Shown here piece by piece: positions 24,885 to 32,910 of a stretch of 35,035 bases of DNA. Positions within the stretch are counted from its first letter, which is position 1; the number at the start of each line of letters is the position of its first letter. The notes beneath the pieces are model-generated. The model was not told the DNA's origin. It saw nothing but the letters and a program-made list of their open reading frames with translations, and did no database searches. The stretch is taken from positions 1-35,035 of the forward strand of contig JAAVHB010000108.1 in NCBI GenBank assembly GCA_014799955.1, in the 5' to 3' direction. A program made the position numbers and the translations under genes. Source of the DNA: Butyrivibrio sp. Its GTDB lineage: Bacteria > Bacillota > Clostridia > Lachnospirales > Lachnospiraceae.

Positions 24885-25445
24885 TTACATGGGTTTCAGA
24901 TTTTTATTGAGCCGCTCCACCATCCAGGCGATTCGCTTTTCCCGTCCGGCATCTGTCTTTGCGTCAAAATACGCCCGCATGTAGGTTTTCTTTACCGACA
25001 AAGACATCGCGCTCCAATTCGTGAAGGCGGGCTCATATTTTTCCAGAATTGAGGACAGACAAGCGATTTGTTCCTCTGTGACCGCCACGAAATTCTGAGC
25101 GTCCCACTGTCCGTTTTCTTTGGCTTCCTCTATTTTCTTTCTGCCGAAATCGGTCATAAGTCCCCGCTCCTCAAGATTTTGAACCAATTTCTTATTTTTC
25201 TCCGACCACTTGCTTTTTTCCCTGCGCTGGGAAAAATATTTCTTATAAGTTTTATCGTCAATGCTCTGCATCAGTCCGTCAATCCATCCAAAACAGAGAG
25301 CCTCTTCAAGCGCCTCTCCCGCTTTTATTGTTTTCGGTCCCCCGGCTTTGCCAAATAAAAGCCAGACGCCGTCATCTGACAGGCAATGCTCATAAAGCCA
25401 TTTCCTGAATTCTTCTCTGTCTGCAAATTCCATTATATCGCTCAT
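24885..25445 (-). CDS. YdeI/OmpD-associated family protein
   Basis: A 186-residue protein of the YdeI family. FGWIDGLMQSIDDKTYKKYFSQRREKSKWS (shown as its start and end) and WMVERLNKNLKP at the C-terminus are typical of this group, whose function is not established. I start at ATG 25445, which has GGAGG at good spacing and overlaps the pcp stop (TGATG). A second ATG at 25448 is one codon upstream. It is the last gene of the iscS operon. No Fe-S or sulfur link is known to me, so it may be a passenger. Confidence 0.8.
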   Translation of the reverse strand: MSDIMEFADREEFRKWLYEHCLSDDGVWLLFGKAGGPKTIKAGEALEEALCFGWIDGLMQSIDDKTYKKYFSQRREKSKWSEKNKKLVQNLEERGLMTDFGRKKIEEAKENGQWDAQNFVAVTEEQIACLSSILEKYEPAFTNWSAMSLSVKKTYMRAYFDAKTDAGREKRIAWMVERLNKNLKPM

Positions 25446-26059
25446 CATGCACCTCCCGTTACCGTTACTCTTACCGCAATTTCAAGCGCTCTCACTATAA
25501 GCTCCGGCTCCATTGCCGGCGGCTTTTTATCCATACCTTCAATCTGCTTCGGAATACAGGGAACATGAATGAAGCCCGCGCGAATCGGCAGGGAATTGAC
25601 GGCAATATAATGCAGCGCCCCGTAAAGGAGACGGTTGCAGACATAAGTCCCCGCAGTATTGGAGACTTCGGCAGGAATCCCGGCTTCGCTTATGGCTTTT
25701 ACCATAGCTTTAATCGGAACCGTCGAAAAATACGCCGCAGGAGCGTCCGCCTCAATCGGAACGTCAACGGGTTTAAAGCCCTCGTTGTCCGCAATCCTCG
25801 CGTCCATAATGTTTATTGCAACCCGCTCTATTGTAATTGCCGCTCTGCCAGAAGCCTGACCTACGCATAAAACGGCGTCCGGCTTATGCTCTTTTATCGC
25901 ATCCGTAAGAAGCATTTCCGATTTGCCGAAAACCGTCGGAAGCTTGAGCTTTACAATGCTTGCCGTTTCCTCCGGAACAAAAAGAGCGTCAAGCGCCTCC
26001 GAGGACGAATTAACAGAATCGTCGCCGAAGGCGTCAAACGCCGTAACCAGTATCTTCAT
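25445..26059 (-). CDS. pcp: Pyroglutamyl-peptidase I
   Basis: A cytosolic cysteine peptidase removing N-terminal pyroglutamate (5-oxoproline) from peptides. LVTAFDAFGDDSVNSS is the N-terminal signature. The catalytic glutamate is in ITIERVAINI, the cysteine in NTAGTYVCNRLLY and the histidine in AGFIHVPCIP. The 204-residue length fits the family. It follows mnmA by 13 bp with a GGAGG site and is followed by the YdeI-like gene. Its role in an Fe-S operon is unclear. Confidence 0.93.
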   Translation of the reverse strand: MKILVTAFDAFGDDSVNSSSEALDALFVPEETASIVKLKLPTVFGKSEMLLTDAIKEHKPDAVLCVGQASGRAAITIERVAINIMDARIADNEGFKPVDVPIEADAPAAYFSTVPIKAMVKAISEAGIPAEVSNTAGTYVCNRLLYGALHYIAVNSLPIRAGFIHVPCIPKQIEGMDKKPPAMEPELIVRALEIAVRVTVTGGA

Positions 26060-26072
26060 TTCAAAAACCTCC

Positions 26073-27146
26073 TCATTCGATTACGCCGCCGCAAAGTATA
26101 CAGCCGTTGTTGTAGAACACCGCCGCCTGACCCGGCGTCGCCGCTCTCTGCGGCTCGTCAAATTCTGCAAGAATTCCGTCTTTCCCGGGACGGATTATGC
26201 AGGATGATTCCTTTTGCGAATATCTGAGCTTACCCGTGACGCGAAGCTCGCCCGACAGTCCGGCAAGCGCCATATAATTCACATCCGACACATATACCCG
26301 TCTGACCATAAGCTCCTCTTTTGTGCCGAGAACCACGGTATTTTCCTTCGGGTTGATGCGCAGCACAAAACGGGGCTCTCCGAACGCGATTCCGAGACCC
26401 TTTCGCTGTCCCACCGTATAATGCGAGATTCCCTTATGCTGTCCCAGAACATTCCCGTCCGAATCTACAAAGCTGCCGGGAACACTTTTTTGTCCCGTAT
26501 GCCGCTCTATAAAGGCGGCGTAATCACCGTCAGGCACAAAGCATATGTCCTGGCTGTCCTTTTTGGCTGCCACCGGAAGCCCCGCGTCAGCCGCCATACG
26601 GCGCACCCCGTCCTTATTGCAGCCCCCGAGCGGAAATAAGGTATGCGCCAGCTCCTCCTGCGTAAGAGAATAAAGAACATAGGACTGGTCCTTGCTTTTG
26701 TCGTCGGATTTCGCCACGCTGTAACGTCCGTTTTCCAGCGTTACGATACTGCCGTAATGCCCCGTGGCTATGTAGTCCGCCCCGATTTCCCTTGCTCGGT
26801 GCAAAAGAGCCTCCCATTTGATATAGCGGTTGCAGGCAATACACGGATTCGGAGTCCTGCCCGCATGATATTCTCCGACAAAATAATCTATGACCTTATC
26901 GCTGAATTCCTTACGGAAATTCATCACATAATGTGGGATTCCGATTATGCCTGCGACACGGCGCGCGTCCTCCACCGCCGAAAGCCCGCAGCAGCCCCCG
27001 TTTTCGGAGCTTTCCTCATAGCTTTCCTCCTGCCATATCTGCATGGTAACTCCGGTTACGTCATAACCCTGTTCCTTTAAAATAAGGGCTGCCACGGAGG
27101 AGTCAACTCCTCCGGACATCCCTACAACAACTCTGCCCTTATTCAT
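26073..27146 (-). CDS. mnmA: tRNA-specific 2-thiouridylase MnmA
   Basis: MnmA puts sulfur on U34 of Lys, Glu and Gln tRNAs, using ATP and persulfide from a cysteine desulfurase. The PP-loop is GMSGGVDSSVAA. The two catalytic cysteines are in NPCIACNRYIKW and KDSQDICFVPDGDY. The 357-residue length is normal. I start at ATG 27146, overlapping the iscU stop by one base (TGATG). The frame's TTG at 27149 is one codon earlier. Placement right after iscS and iscU suggests direct sulfur supply from IscS. Confidence 0.95.
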   Translation of the reverse strand: MNKGRVVVGMSGGVDSSVAALILKEQGYDVTGVTMQIWQEESYEESSENGGCCGLSAVEDARRVAGIIGIPHYVMNFRKEFSDKVIDYFVGEYHAGRTPNPCIACNRYIKWEALLHRAREIGADYIATGHYGSIVTLENGRYSVAKSDDKSKDQSYVLYSLTQEELAHTLFPLGGCNKDGVRRMAADAGLPVAAKKDSQDICFVPDGDYAAFIERHTGQKSVPGSFVDSDGNVLGQHKGISHYTVGQRKGLGIAFGEPRFVLRINPKENTVVLGTKEELMVRRVYVSDVNYMALAGLSGELRVTGKLRYSQKESSCIIRPGKDGILAEFDEPQRAATPGQAAVFYNNGCILCGGVIE

Positions 27147-27589
27147 CAATATTCTTCCTCCGGCGCCTCTTCCTTTTCGCCGATGTCGCTCACGGGCTTC
27201 TCAAGCCCCTCTATCTTTATTCCGTGTTTTTCGGCATAATCCCAAAGCGCCGCGTGTATTGCCTCCTCCGCAAGCAGGGAGCAATGCACCTTAACGGACG
27301 GGAGTCCGTCAAGTGCCTCCATGACCGCCTTGTTCGTGACCTGCAAAGCCTCGTTCACGGTTTTACCCTTTACAAGCTCCGTCGCCATGCTGCTTGTCGC
27401 GACGGCGGCGCCGCAGCCGAAGGTCTTGAACTTCACGTCGCGGATTACCTGATTCTCGTCAATATCCAGATACATCCTCATTATATCGCCGCATTTGGCG
27501 TTTCCGACCGTGCCTACACCCGACGCGTTATCTATCTCACCAACATTTCTGGGATTATTAAAATGGTCCATTACCTTTTCACTGTACAT
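27146..27589 (-). CDS. iscU: Fe-S cluster scaffold protein IscU/NifU-like
   Basis: A 147-residue scaffold on which Fe-S clusters are assembled. The three ligand cysteines are in GNAKCGDIM, TFGCGAAVATSS and VKVHCSLLAEEA, with the conserved Asp next to the first. MYSEKVMDHFNNPRNVGEI is the standard N-terminus. It is the NifU-N type without a Nfu domain and ends in an acidic tail (KEEAPEEEY). It lies 24 bp after iscS and overlaps mnmA, so the three are one operon. Confidence 0.95.
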   Translation of the reverse strand: MYSEKVMDHFNNPRNVGEIDNASGVGTVGNAKCGDIMRMYLDIDENQVIRDVKFKTFGCGAAVATSSMATELVKGKTVNEALQVTNKAVMEALDGLPSVKVHCSLLAEEAIHAALWDYAEKHGIKIEGLEKPVSDIGEKEEAPEEEY

Positions 27590-27613
27590 AATCTCAATTC
27601 CTCCATACCTTCA

Positions 27614-28825
27614 TTAACTGTTCTTGGGAAAAAGCCGCTCGTCCACAGCGGGCTTATCGGCGATAAAATCGGCATAAAGCGGCGACATGCTTCTGAGATA
27701 TTCGATAGTCTCAACCAGCTTATCCACCGTAAAATCAATGTCCTCCACTGTCGTTTTCTCCGAAAGCGTAAGCCTGAGAGAGCCGTGCGCTATCTCGTGC
27801 GGAAGCCCTATTGCCAGAAGAACATGGGAGGGGTCGAGTGAGCCCGACGTGCAGGCTGAGCCGCTTGAAGCGCAGATTCCGTTCTGGTCAAGCTTTATAA
27901 GCATGGATTCGCCCTCTATGAATCTGAAGCAGAAATTCGCGTTGTTCGGAAGACGCTTTACCGGGTCCCCGTTAAGTCTTGTGTACGGGATTTCCTTAAG
28001 CACCCTCTCAATAAGATGGTCGCGCAGCTTTGTTTCATACGCCATTCTTTCGTCCATATTCCGTATGGCAAGCGAAGCCGCCTTTCCGAAGCCGACGATT
28101 CCCGGAACATTATGCGTTCCCGCGCGTCTGCTTCTCTCCTGCGCACCTCCGTGCACAAAAGAACGGATTTTTATACCCTTGCGTATATACAGGAACCCGA
28201 TTCCCTTCGGACCGTTTACCTTATGACCGCTCGCGCTCAGCATATCGATGTTCTGCGCGTCTACATTGAGCGGAATATGACCGTACGCCTGAACCGCGTC
28301 GGTATGGAAAAGAGCTCCCGCCTCGCGGGCGATTCTGCCCAACTCCTCTATCGGCTCGATTGTTCCTATTTCATTATTGGCAGCCATAATTGTAACAAGT
28401 ACCGTGTCGGGACGAATCGCCGCCTTAAGCGTTTCGGGCTGTACGATACCGTTTTCGTCCACGTCAAGATATGTCACCTCAAAGCCGTGGTTCTCAAGCC
28501 ACTGACAGGTGTGAAGAACGGCGTGATGCTCTATTTTGCTCGTGATTATATGCCTTCCCTTTGACGCGTACGCCTCCGCCGCCGCCTTGATTGCCCAGTT
28601 GTCGGATTCGCTTCCGCCCCCGGTAAAATATATCTCGGACTTGGCCGCGCCGATGGACTCGGCGATTATTCCTCTCGCCTCGTCAACCGCCTTTCCGGCT
28701 TCGCCCGCAAATGAATATATGCTTGAGGGATTTCCGTAATATTCGGTAAAAAACGGCGTCATCGCCTCAAGCACCTCGGGATACACCTGAGTTGTTGCCG
28801 CATTATCCAGATAAATCGTTTTCAT
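27614..28825 (-). CDS. iscS: Cysteine desulfurase IscS/NifS-like
   Basis: A PLP enzyme turning cysteine into alanine and enzyme-bound persulfide for Fe-S clusters and tRNA thiolation. MKTIYLDNAATTQVYPEV is the N-terminal signature. The PLP lysine is in SASGHKVNGPKGIG and the persulfide cysteine in ICASSGSACTSGSLDPSHVL. The 403-residue length is typical. It heads the iscS-iscU-mnmA-pcp-ydeI-like operon. Its promoter carries the TTCCTA-N9-TAGGAA operator, next to the gene of an IscR-like Rrf2 regulator. Confidence 0.96.
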   Translation of the reverse strand: MKTIYLDNAATTQVYPEVLEAMTPFFTEYYGNPSSIYSFAGEAGKAVDEARGIIAESIGAAKSEIYFTGGGSESDNWAIKAAAEAYASKGRHIITSKIEHHAVLHTCQWLENHGFEVTYLDVDENGIVQPETLKAAIRPDTVLVTIMAANNEIGTIEPIEELGRIAREAGALFHTDAVQAYGHIPLNVDAQNIDMLSASGHKVNGPKGIGFLYIRKGIKIRSFVHGGAQERSRRAGTHNVPGIVGFGKAASLAIRNMDERMAYETKLRDHLIERVLKEIPYTRLNGDPVKRLPNNANFCFRFIEGESMLIKLDQNGICASSGSACTSGSLDPSHVLLAIGLPHEIAHGSLRLTLSEKTTVEDIDFTVDKLVETIEYLRSMSPLYADFIADKPAVDERLFPKNS

Positions 28826-28865
28826 ATTACACTTCCTTCTTGTTTTTGCTTATCTTTTCCAAATA

Positions 28866-28903
28866 AGTATAGCATATTTTTTCCTAGTGTCAAGGTAGGA
28901 AAT
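28866..28903 (-). promoter_or_regulatory. iscS promoter with Rrf2-type operator
   Basis: On the minus strand TTGACA (28893-28888), a 16-bp spacer and TATACT (28871-28866). A perfect inverted repeat TTCCTA-N9-TAGGAA (28881-28901), extended by one more T-A pair, covers the -35 box. It lies between the Rrf2-family gene stop and iscS. Both sequence and geometry match the site at 24805-24825. Confidence 0.82.
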
Positions 28904-28928
28904 CCCCGAAAGATTTTTTACTGATTTC

Positions 28929-29363
28929 TTATATACTGTAATTTTCGGAATTATTGTTCTGCCATTCAACCAAATCGGCAAGGGTTATATTGTCCACCAC
29001 GTCGGTAATCGCTTTGCCCAGCCTCGCCCAAAGCTCCGCTGTTGCGCAGTTGTCAATTTTCTGGCACGGAACGGGACACTCGTCCACACAGGGAACTGGC
29101 GCAAGAGAGCCCTCCGTCAGGCGCAGAATCATGCCGACCGTGTACTGGTCCGGTCTGCGCGTAAGGGTATATCCGCCCTGCGCGCCCCTGACGCTTCTGA
29201 CAAAGCCCGCCGAATTTAGTATTGAAATAATCTGTTCAAGATATTTGTCCGATATGTCCTGTCTTTTGGCTATATCCTTAATGCTGACGGGACGGGTCGC
29301 GCTGTTAATCGCGATATCAAGCATAAGCCTTAATGCGTAGCGCCCTCTGGTTGATACCTTCAT
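28929..29363 (-). CDS. Rrf2-family transcriptional regulator (IscR-like)
   Basis: A 144-residue winged-helix regulator of the Rrf2 family. MKVSTRGRYALRLMLDIA and the helix KDIAKRQDISDKYLEQII are the usual N-terminal features. Four cysteines lie close together in PCVDECPVPCQKIDNC, so an Fe-S cluster like that of IscR is plausible. CymR-type members lack such cysteines. It is followed by the iscS promoter-operator and preceded by DegV, 18 bp upstream with GGAGG. It is the obvious candidate to bind TTCCTA-N9-TAGGAA at iscS and metY. Confidence 0.93.
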   Translation of the reverse strand: MKVSTRGRYALRLMLDIAINSATRPVSIKDIAKRQDISDKYLEQIISILNSAGFVRSVRGAQGGYTLTRRPDQYTVGMILRLTEGSLAPVPCVDECPVPCQKIDNCATAELWARLGKAITDVVDNITLADLVEWQNNNSENYSI

Positions 29364-29381
29364 TATATATCCTCCCGAAAG

Positions 29382-30251
29382 CTACTTAGCCCTTCTGAAG
29401 CCTGCCACGGCAAGGGCGCCGGGTCCTATATGACAAGCGATGCTGAGCGAGAGCGGTCTCGCACCAATCGACCTTCCCGGAAAAGCCTCCCTCACCTCGT
29501 CAATCCAGCTTTGAAGCGTTTCGTCGTCAACATGGCTGTAAGAGATGCTGATTTTATACTCGCCGCTTTCGTCAAGCTCAGCGAAGCGCTTCTCCAAATC
29601 CTTTTTCATTGCGTCTATCATTACATGGCGCGCCTTCTTCATGCCGCGCTCCTTGGCATACGCGTCAAGCTTTTCACCCTGAATGGTAAGCACGGGCTTA
29701 AGATTGAGCACGGTTCCGATTGCCGCTGCGGCAGCCGTAACGCGTCCGCCTTTTTTGATGTAGGACAGCGTATCAACGGCTATGTATATGCTCGCGTCGT
29801 ATGCCTCCTTCTCAAGACGTTCTTTGATTTCCTTCGCGCTCATTCCCTGCTCGGCGTAAATTACGGCGTCATATACCGACTGCTCCATGGTGATTGAAAT
29901 CCTGTGATTGTCAACAACATGCACCTTGCCGTCAAACTCTTCCGCAAAAACCTTCGCGCTGTTGCAGGACTCGCTGAGTCCGCTCGACATGGGTATATAT
30001 ACTATCTCGTCGTATCCGTCGGCAAGAATTTTGTTCCACATATCTATAACGTCACCCGGAGAGGGCTGTGAGGTTGAAACCTCGGCTCCCTCGTCGAGGT
30101 ACTGATAAAACTGTTCAAAGGTCATGTCCTTCCCGTGAAAACGAAGTTCTCCGTTTACGAAAAAGGGCATCTTCATCATAAAAATACCGCGCGCCCGGGC
30201 CTCCTCCATCGGAATTCCGCTGTTCTCATCCGTCATTATGGCGATTCTCAT
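29382..30251 (-). CDS. DegV family fatty-acid-binding protein
   Basis: DegV proteins bind fatty acids, and FakB members present them to the kinase FakA. IAIMTDENSGIPMEEA at the N-terminus and IPMSSGLSESCNSAKVFAEE in the middle are the family motifs. The C-terminus has ARPLSLSIACHIGPGALAVAG with the conserved HxGPGA. I start at ATG 30251 (289 residues), with AGGAGG 6 bp upstream. The nine residues before lack a site. It shares a promoter (30314-30342) with the Rrf2 gene behind it. FakA is not in this window. Confidence 0.92.
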   Translation of the reverse strand: MRIAIMTDENSGIPMEEARARGIFMMKMPFFVNGELRFHGKDMTFEQFYQYLDEGAEVSTSQPSPGDVIDMWNKILADGYDEIVYIPMSSGLSESCNSAKVFAEEFDGKVHVVDNHRISITMEQSVYDAVIYAEQGMSAKEIKERLEKEAYDASIYIAVDTLSYIKKGGRVTAAAAAIGTVLNLKPVLTIQGEKLDAYAKERGMKKARHVMIDAMKKDLEKRFAELDESGEYKISISYSHVDDETLQSWIDEVREAFPGRSIGARPLSLSIACHIGPGALAVAGFRRAK

Positions 30252-30313
30252 AATTAACCTCCTGATTTTTATGTACATTTCTGAGCTTTACATCTTGACT
30301 GTTATTTAGACAA

Positions 30314-30342
30314 ATATTAAAATAAAAATCAAAGAAAGACAA
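30314..30342 (-). promoter_or_regulatory. degV-rrf2 promoter
   Basis: On the minus strand TTGTCT (30342-30337), 17 bp, TAATAT (30319-30314). It lies in the divergent gap with the tetR gene. No TTCCTA-N9-TAGGAA operator is present here, so the regulator gene itself may not share the regulon. Confidence 0.55.
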
Positions 30343-30402
30343 CTACAATTTCGTCTTGATTGTTTAACTAATTATACAACTGTAAGGTAAAAGTGAGAAA
30401 TT

Positions 30403-30981
30403 ATGGAAGACAAACGTATCAGGAAAACCAAAAAATATCTTAAGGATACCCTTATCAGCCTTCTCAACGAGGAATCCTTTGAGCAGATTACCGTCACGCA
30501 GCTATGTGAAAACGCCGACATAAGCAGGATTACCTTTTATTCCCATTACGCTGACAAATATGACCTGCTTGAGGACATTTTTCACGATATGATTGTGTTA
30601 GGCACCGATGGCTATCTGCAAAGAGAGGAAAGGCTCAACAAAGACGGCAATATCGTCAAGGGCTTCACCAACGTAATGGACAGCATCCTTGATTTGTTTT
30701 ACACTCACTATGACTTTTTCAAGCACACGGATCCCAACCGGAACCCCTATCTCGCTTTTTCTTTTTACAACCATGTACTTGACACCGTGGCGCACCATAC
30801 CAACAAGGAAAGCAGCCGCCACCAGCTCAAATACAGCACTGGACAGATTACCGGCTTCCTCTGCTACGGGCTTCTCGGCTTTATCAACGAAAGCAGGAGC
30901 GAAACCTACGATATAGAGAAGGTAAAGCAGGATTCCCACAAGCTTCTAGTTGACCTGCTGCAGAGCGGGATTCTTTTCTGA
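30403..30981 (+). CDS. TetR/AcrR family transcriptional regulator
   Basis: A 192-residue regulator. The helix-turn-helix is at residues about 10-55 (TKKYLKDTLISLLNEESF, ITVTQLCENADISRITFYSHY), followed by a ligand-binding C-terminal domain ending in LLVDLLQSGILF. The ligand and target are unknown. It is divergent from degV, with a 151-bp gap, but no convincing symmetric operator was found there. The ribosome binding site is weak. The 3' end overlaps the convergent SPOR-like gene by 36 bp. Confidence 0.9.
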   Translation: MEDKRIRKTKKYLKDTLISLLNEESFEQITVTQLCENADISRITFYSHYADKYDLLEDIFHDMIVLGTDGYLQREERLNKDGNIVKGFTNVMDSILDLFYTHYDFFKHTDPNRNPYLAFSFYNHVLDTVAHHTNKESSRHQLKYSTGQITGFLCYGLLGFINESRSETYDIEKVKQDSHKLLVDLLQSGILF

Positions 30982-31257
30982 ACCGCGCTTTACAATGTAC
31001 GCGAAGACATATCCGGCTCCCTTAACAGCTCCAAGCACGGTCTGCGCCTGCGCCTCCTCGTCAAACGCTCCCGCCTCCACACAGAATTTGCCTCCCTGCG
31101 GATTAATACTCGTAAACAGCCCCTTTCGTCTGGCTTCCCTGTTGACAAGCTCCGCATTGTATTCAATTCCGAATGAACCTACAATCACATTATACATAAC
31201 ACATACCAATCCGGCGGGCAGAACGCCCGCGCATACTCCGTTAAAACAGCTACGCAT
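30946..31257 (-). CDS. SPOR-domain-like small protein
   Basis: The 103-residue product has a weakly hydrophobic N-terminus (CAGVLPAGLVCV), then MYNVIVGSFGIEYNAELVN and KFCVEAGAFDEEAQAQTVL. Both GSF-type and GAF-type repeats match the SPOR peptidoglycan-binding fold. A denuded-glycan binding role at the septum or spore coat is typical for the family. No strong ribosome binding site is visible at 31257 or at the in-frame ATG 31197, so the start is uncertain. The first ATG sits in a perfect CGCATATA/TATATGCG palindrome. The gene overlaps tetR tail to tail. Confidence 0.65.
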   Translation of the reverse strand: MRSCFNGVCAGVLPAGLVCVMYNVIVGSFGIEYNAELVNREARRKGLFTSINPQGGKFCVEAGAFDEEAQAQTVLGAVKGAGYVFAYIVKRGSEKNPALQQVN

Positions 31258-31295
31258 ATAGTATATGCGGTTATTGGAAAAACTTTCATATTTTT

Positions 31296-31853
31296 TTACA
31301 GATATACCTCCTCCCTCTCAAGATGCTCCCTCAGACTCAGCTTAAGTCTCATTAACGTCATTTTAACCTTGCTCTCGGTGACATTCATTTCTCTCGCTAT
31401 CGTTTTTATCGATTCGTCCTCCCAGAATCTCCGTATAAAAATCGCGTTTTTTTCGTCGTTCAAACCGTCAAGAAAGGCGTCGATTGCCTGATTGATAACC
31501 CTGCTCTCCTGCTCCGCCTCAACGCTGTTTGCCGCCGTTACGCCGCTCATTATTTCCTCACAGAGCGGTTCCGTTTGCGCCTTTCTCTTGCCGGCATTGT
31601 TGTATTTTATCCGGCTGACCGCCGCATTGCGGCTGATTTTTGACAAATACGCCATCAGATGCTCCGGTCTTGTGGGCGGAATGCTGTTCCACGCCGAAAA
31701 ATACGTATCGTTCACGCACTCCTCTGCGTCCTGCGCATTGCTGAGTATAAAATACGCGATTTTAAATAAATATTTTCCGTATTTGTTCTGTGTTTCCGCC
31801 ACGGCGCTTTCCCTCCTGTTCCAATAAAGCTCTACTATTTCCTCATCCTCCAT
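31296..31853 (-). CDS. ECF-type RNA polymerase sigma factor
   Basis: A 185-residue sigma-70 family member. Region 2 is visible as ILSNAQDAEECVNDTYFSAWN and region 4 as FIRRFWEDESIKTIAREMNVTESKVKMTLMRLKLSLREHL (in parts). It directs RNA polymerase to a small set of stress or envelope promoters. No anti-sigma gene lies beside it, which is unusual, though the SPOR-like gene follows 38 bp later on the same strand. A GTGTGACTTTC (31926-31916) and CTATAACC upstream may be an autoregulated promoter. Confidence 0.9.
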   Translation of the reverse strand: MEDEEIVELYWNRRESAVAETQNKYGKYLFKIAYFILSNAQDAEECVNDTYFSAWNSIPPTRPEHLMAYLSKISRNAAVSRIKYNNAGKRKAQTEPLCEEIMSGVTAANSVEAEQESRVINQAIDAFLDGLNDEKNAIFIRRFWEDESIKTIAREMNVTESKVKMTLMRLKLSLREHLEREEVYL

Positions 31854-32040
31854 TTGCGGTCTCCTCCGTATTGCTGGATTCGTCCCCTCAACGGTTATAG
31901 AGAAATTTTTTCATAGAAAGTCACACTTTTGGTTAAAAAAATATGTTTTTTATTCAAAAAGGTGATATACTGTATCTGTGCGTTTTGGCAATGTTTTTTG
32001 CCGAAATAATACAAAAACAAGGACGGACTGGAATAGAATT

Positions 32041-32910
32041 ATGAAACTTGGAAGAAATGATTTGTGCTGGTGCAAAAGCGGTCTGAAATATAAAAAATGC
32101 CACGAAGCTTTTGACGAAAAGCTCGATGCTCTCAAAGCCGCGGGATATAAGATTCCCACCCACGAAATGATTAAAACCCCCGAACAGATTCAGGGGATAA
32201 AGGAGAGCGCCAAAATAAACATAGCGCTTCTGGATTACGTCGCAGAGCATATCAAGGCGGGCGTATCCACCGAGGAAATCAACACATGGATTGAAACGGA
32301 AACCCGACGCATGGGCGGAATTCCGGCTACTTTGAATTACAACGGTTTCCCGAAGAGCGTATGCACCTCCGTGAATGACGAGGTATGCCACGGAATCCCC
32401 TCGCCCGACATAATACTGACGGACGGCGATATTGTAAACGTGGACTGCTCAACGATTTATAACGGATATTTTTCGGATTCATCAAGAATGTTCTGCATAG
32501 GTGAGATTTCACCTGAAAAGAAGCGCCTCGTCGAAGTCGCAAGGGAAAGCCTCAACGTCGGTTTAAAGGCAGTAAAGCCGTGGACATGCCTCGGCGATAT
32601 GAGCGCGGCGATAAACGATTACATAAAGGAGAACGGCTACACCGTCGTCCGCGAAATCGGCGGGCACGGCTGCGGTCTTGAGTTCCACGAGGAGCCGTGG
32701 GTCGGCTACACCTTCCCCCGCGGCACCGAGGTGATTATGGCTCCCGGAATGGTTTTCACCATCGAGCCTATGATTAACATGGGAAAAGCCGATATTTTTC
32801 AGGACGAAACAAACGGCTGGACAATTTACACCGAGGACGGAAAGCCCTCGGCGCAATGGGAAATCGAGATAGCCGTCACCGAGGACGGCGCCGAAATATT
32901 ATCGTACTGA
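32041..32910 (+). CDS. map: Type I methionine aminopeptidase with SEC-C motif
   Basis: This enzyme removes the initiator methionine from new proteins. The N-terminal 25 residues hold the zinc-binding SEC-C motif (NDLCWCKSGLKYKKCHE), as in the C-terminus of SecA here. The metal ligands are in NVDCSTIYNGYFSDSSRMF, GGHGCGLEFHEEP, FTIEPMIN and WEIEIAVT. I use ATG 32041 (289 residues). The upstream GTG at 31978 lacks a site and adds unrelated residues. The ribosome binding site is weak. The stop overlaps the convergent sigma-like gene by 12 bp. Confidence 0.93.
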   Translation: MKLGRNDLCWCKSGLKYKKCHEAFDEKLDALKAAGYKIPTHEMIKTPEQIQGIKESAKINIALLDYVAEHIKAGVSTEEINTWIETETRRMGGIPATLNYNGFPKSVCTSVNDEVCHGIPSPDIILTDGDIVNVDCSTIYNGYFSDSSRMFCIGEISPEKKRLVEVARESLNVGLKAVKPWTCLGDMSAAINDYIKENGYTVVREIGGHGCGLEFHEEPWVGYTFPRGTEVIMAPGMVFTIEPMINMGKADIFQDETNGWTIYTEDGKPSAQWEIEIAVTEDGAEILSY

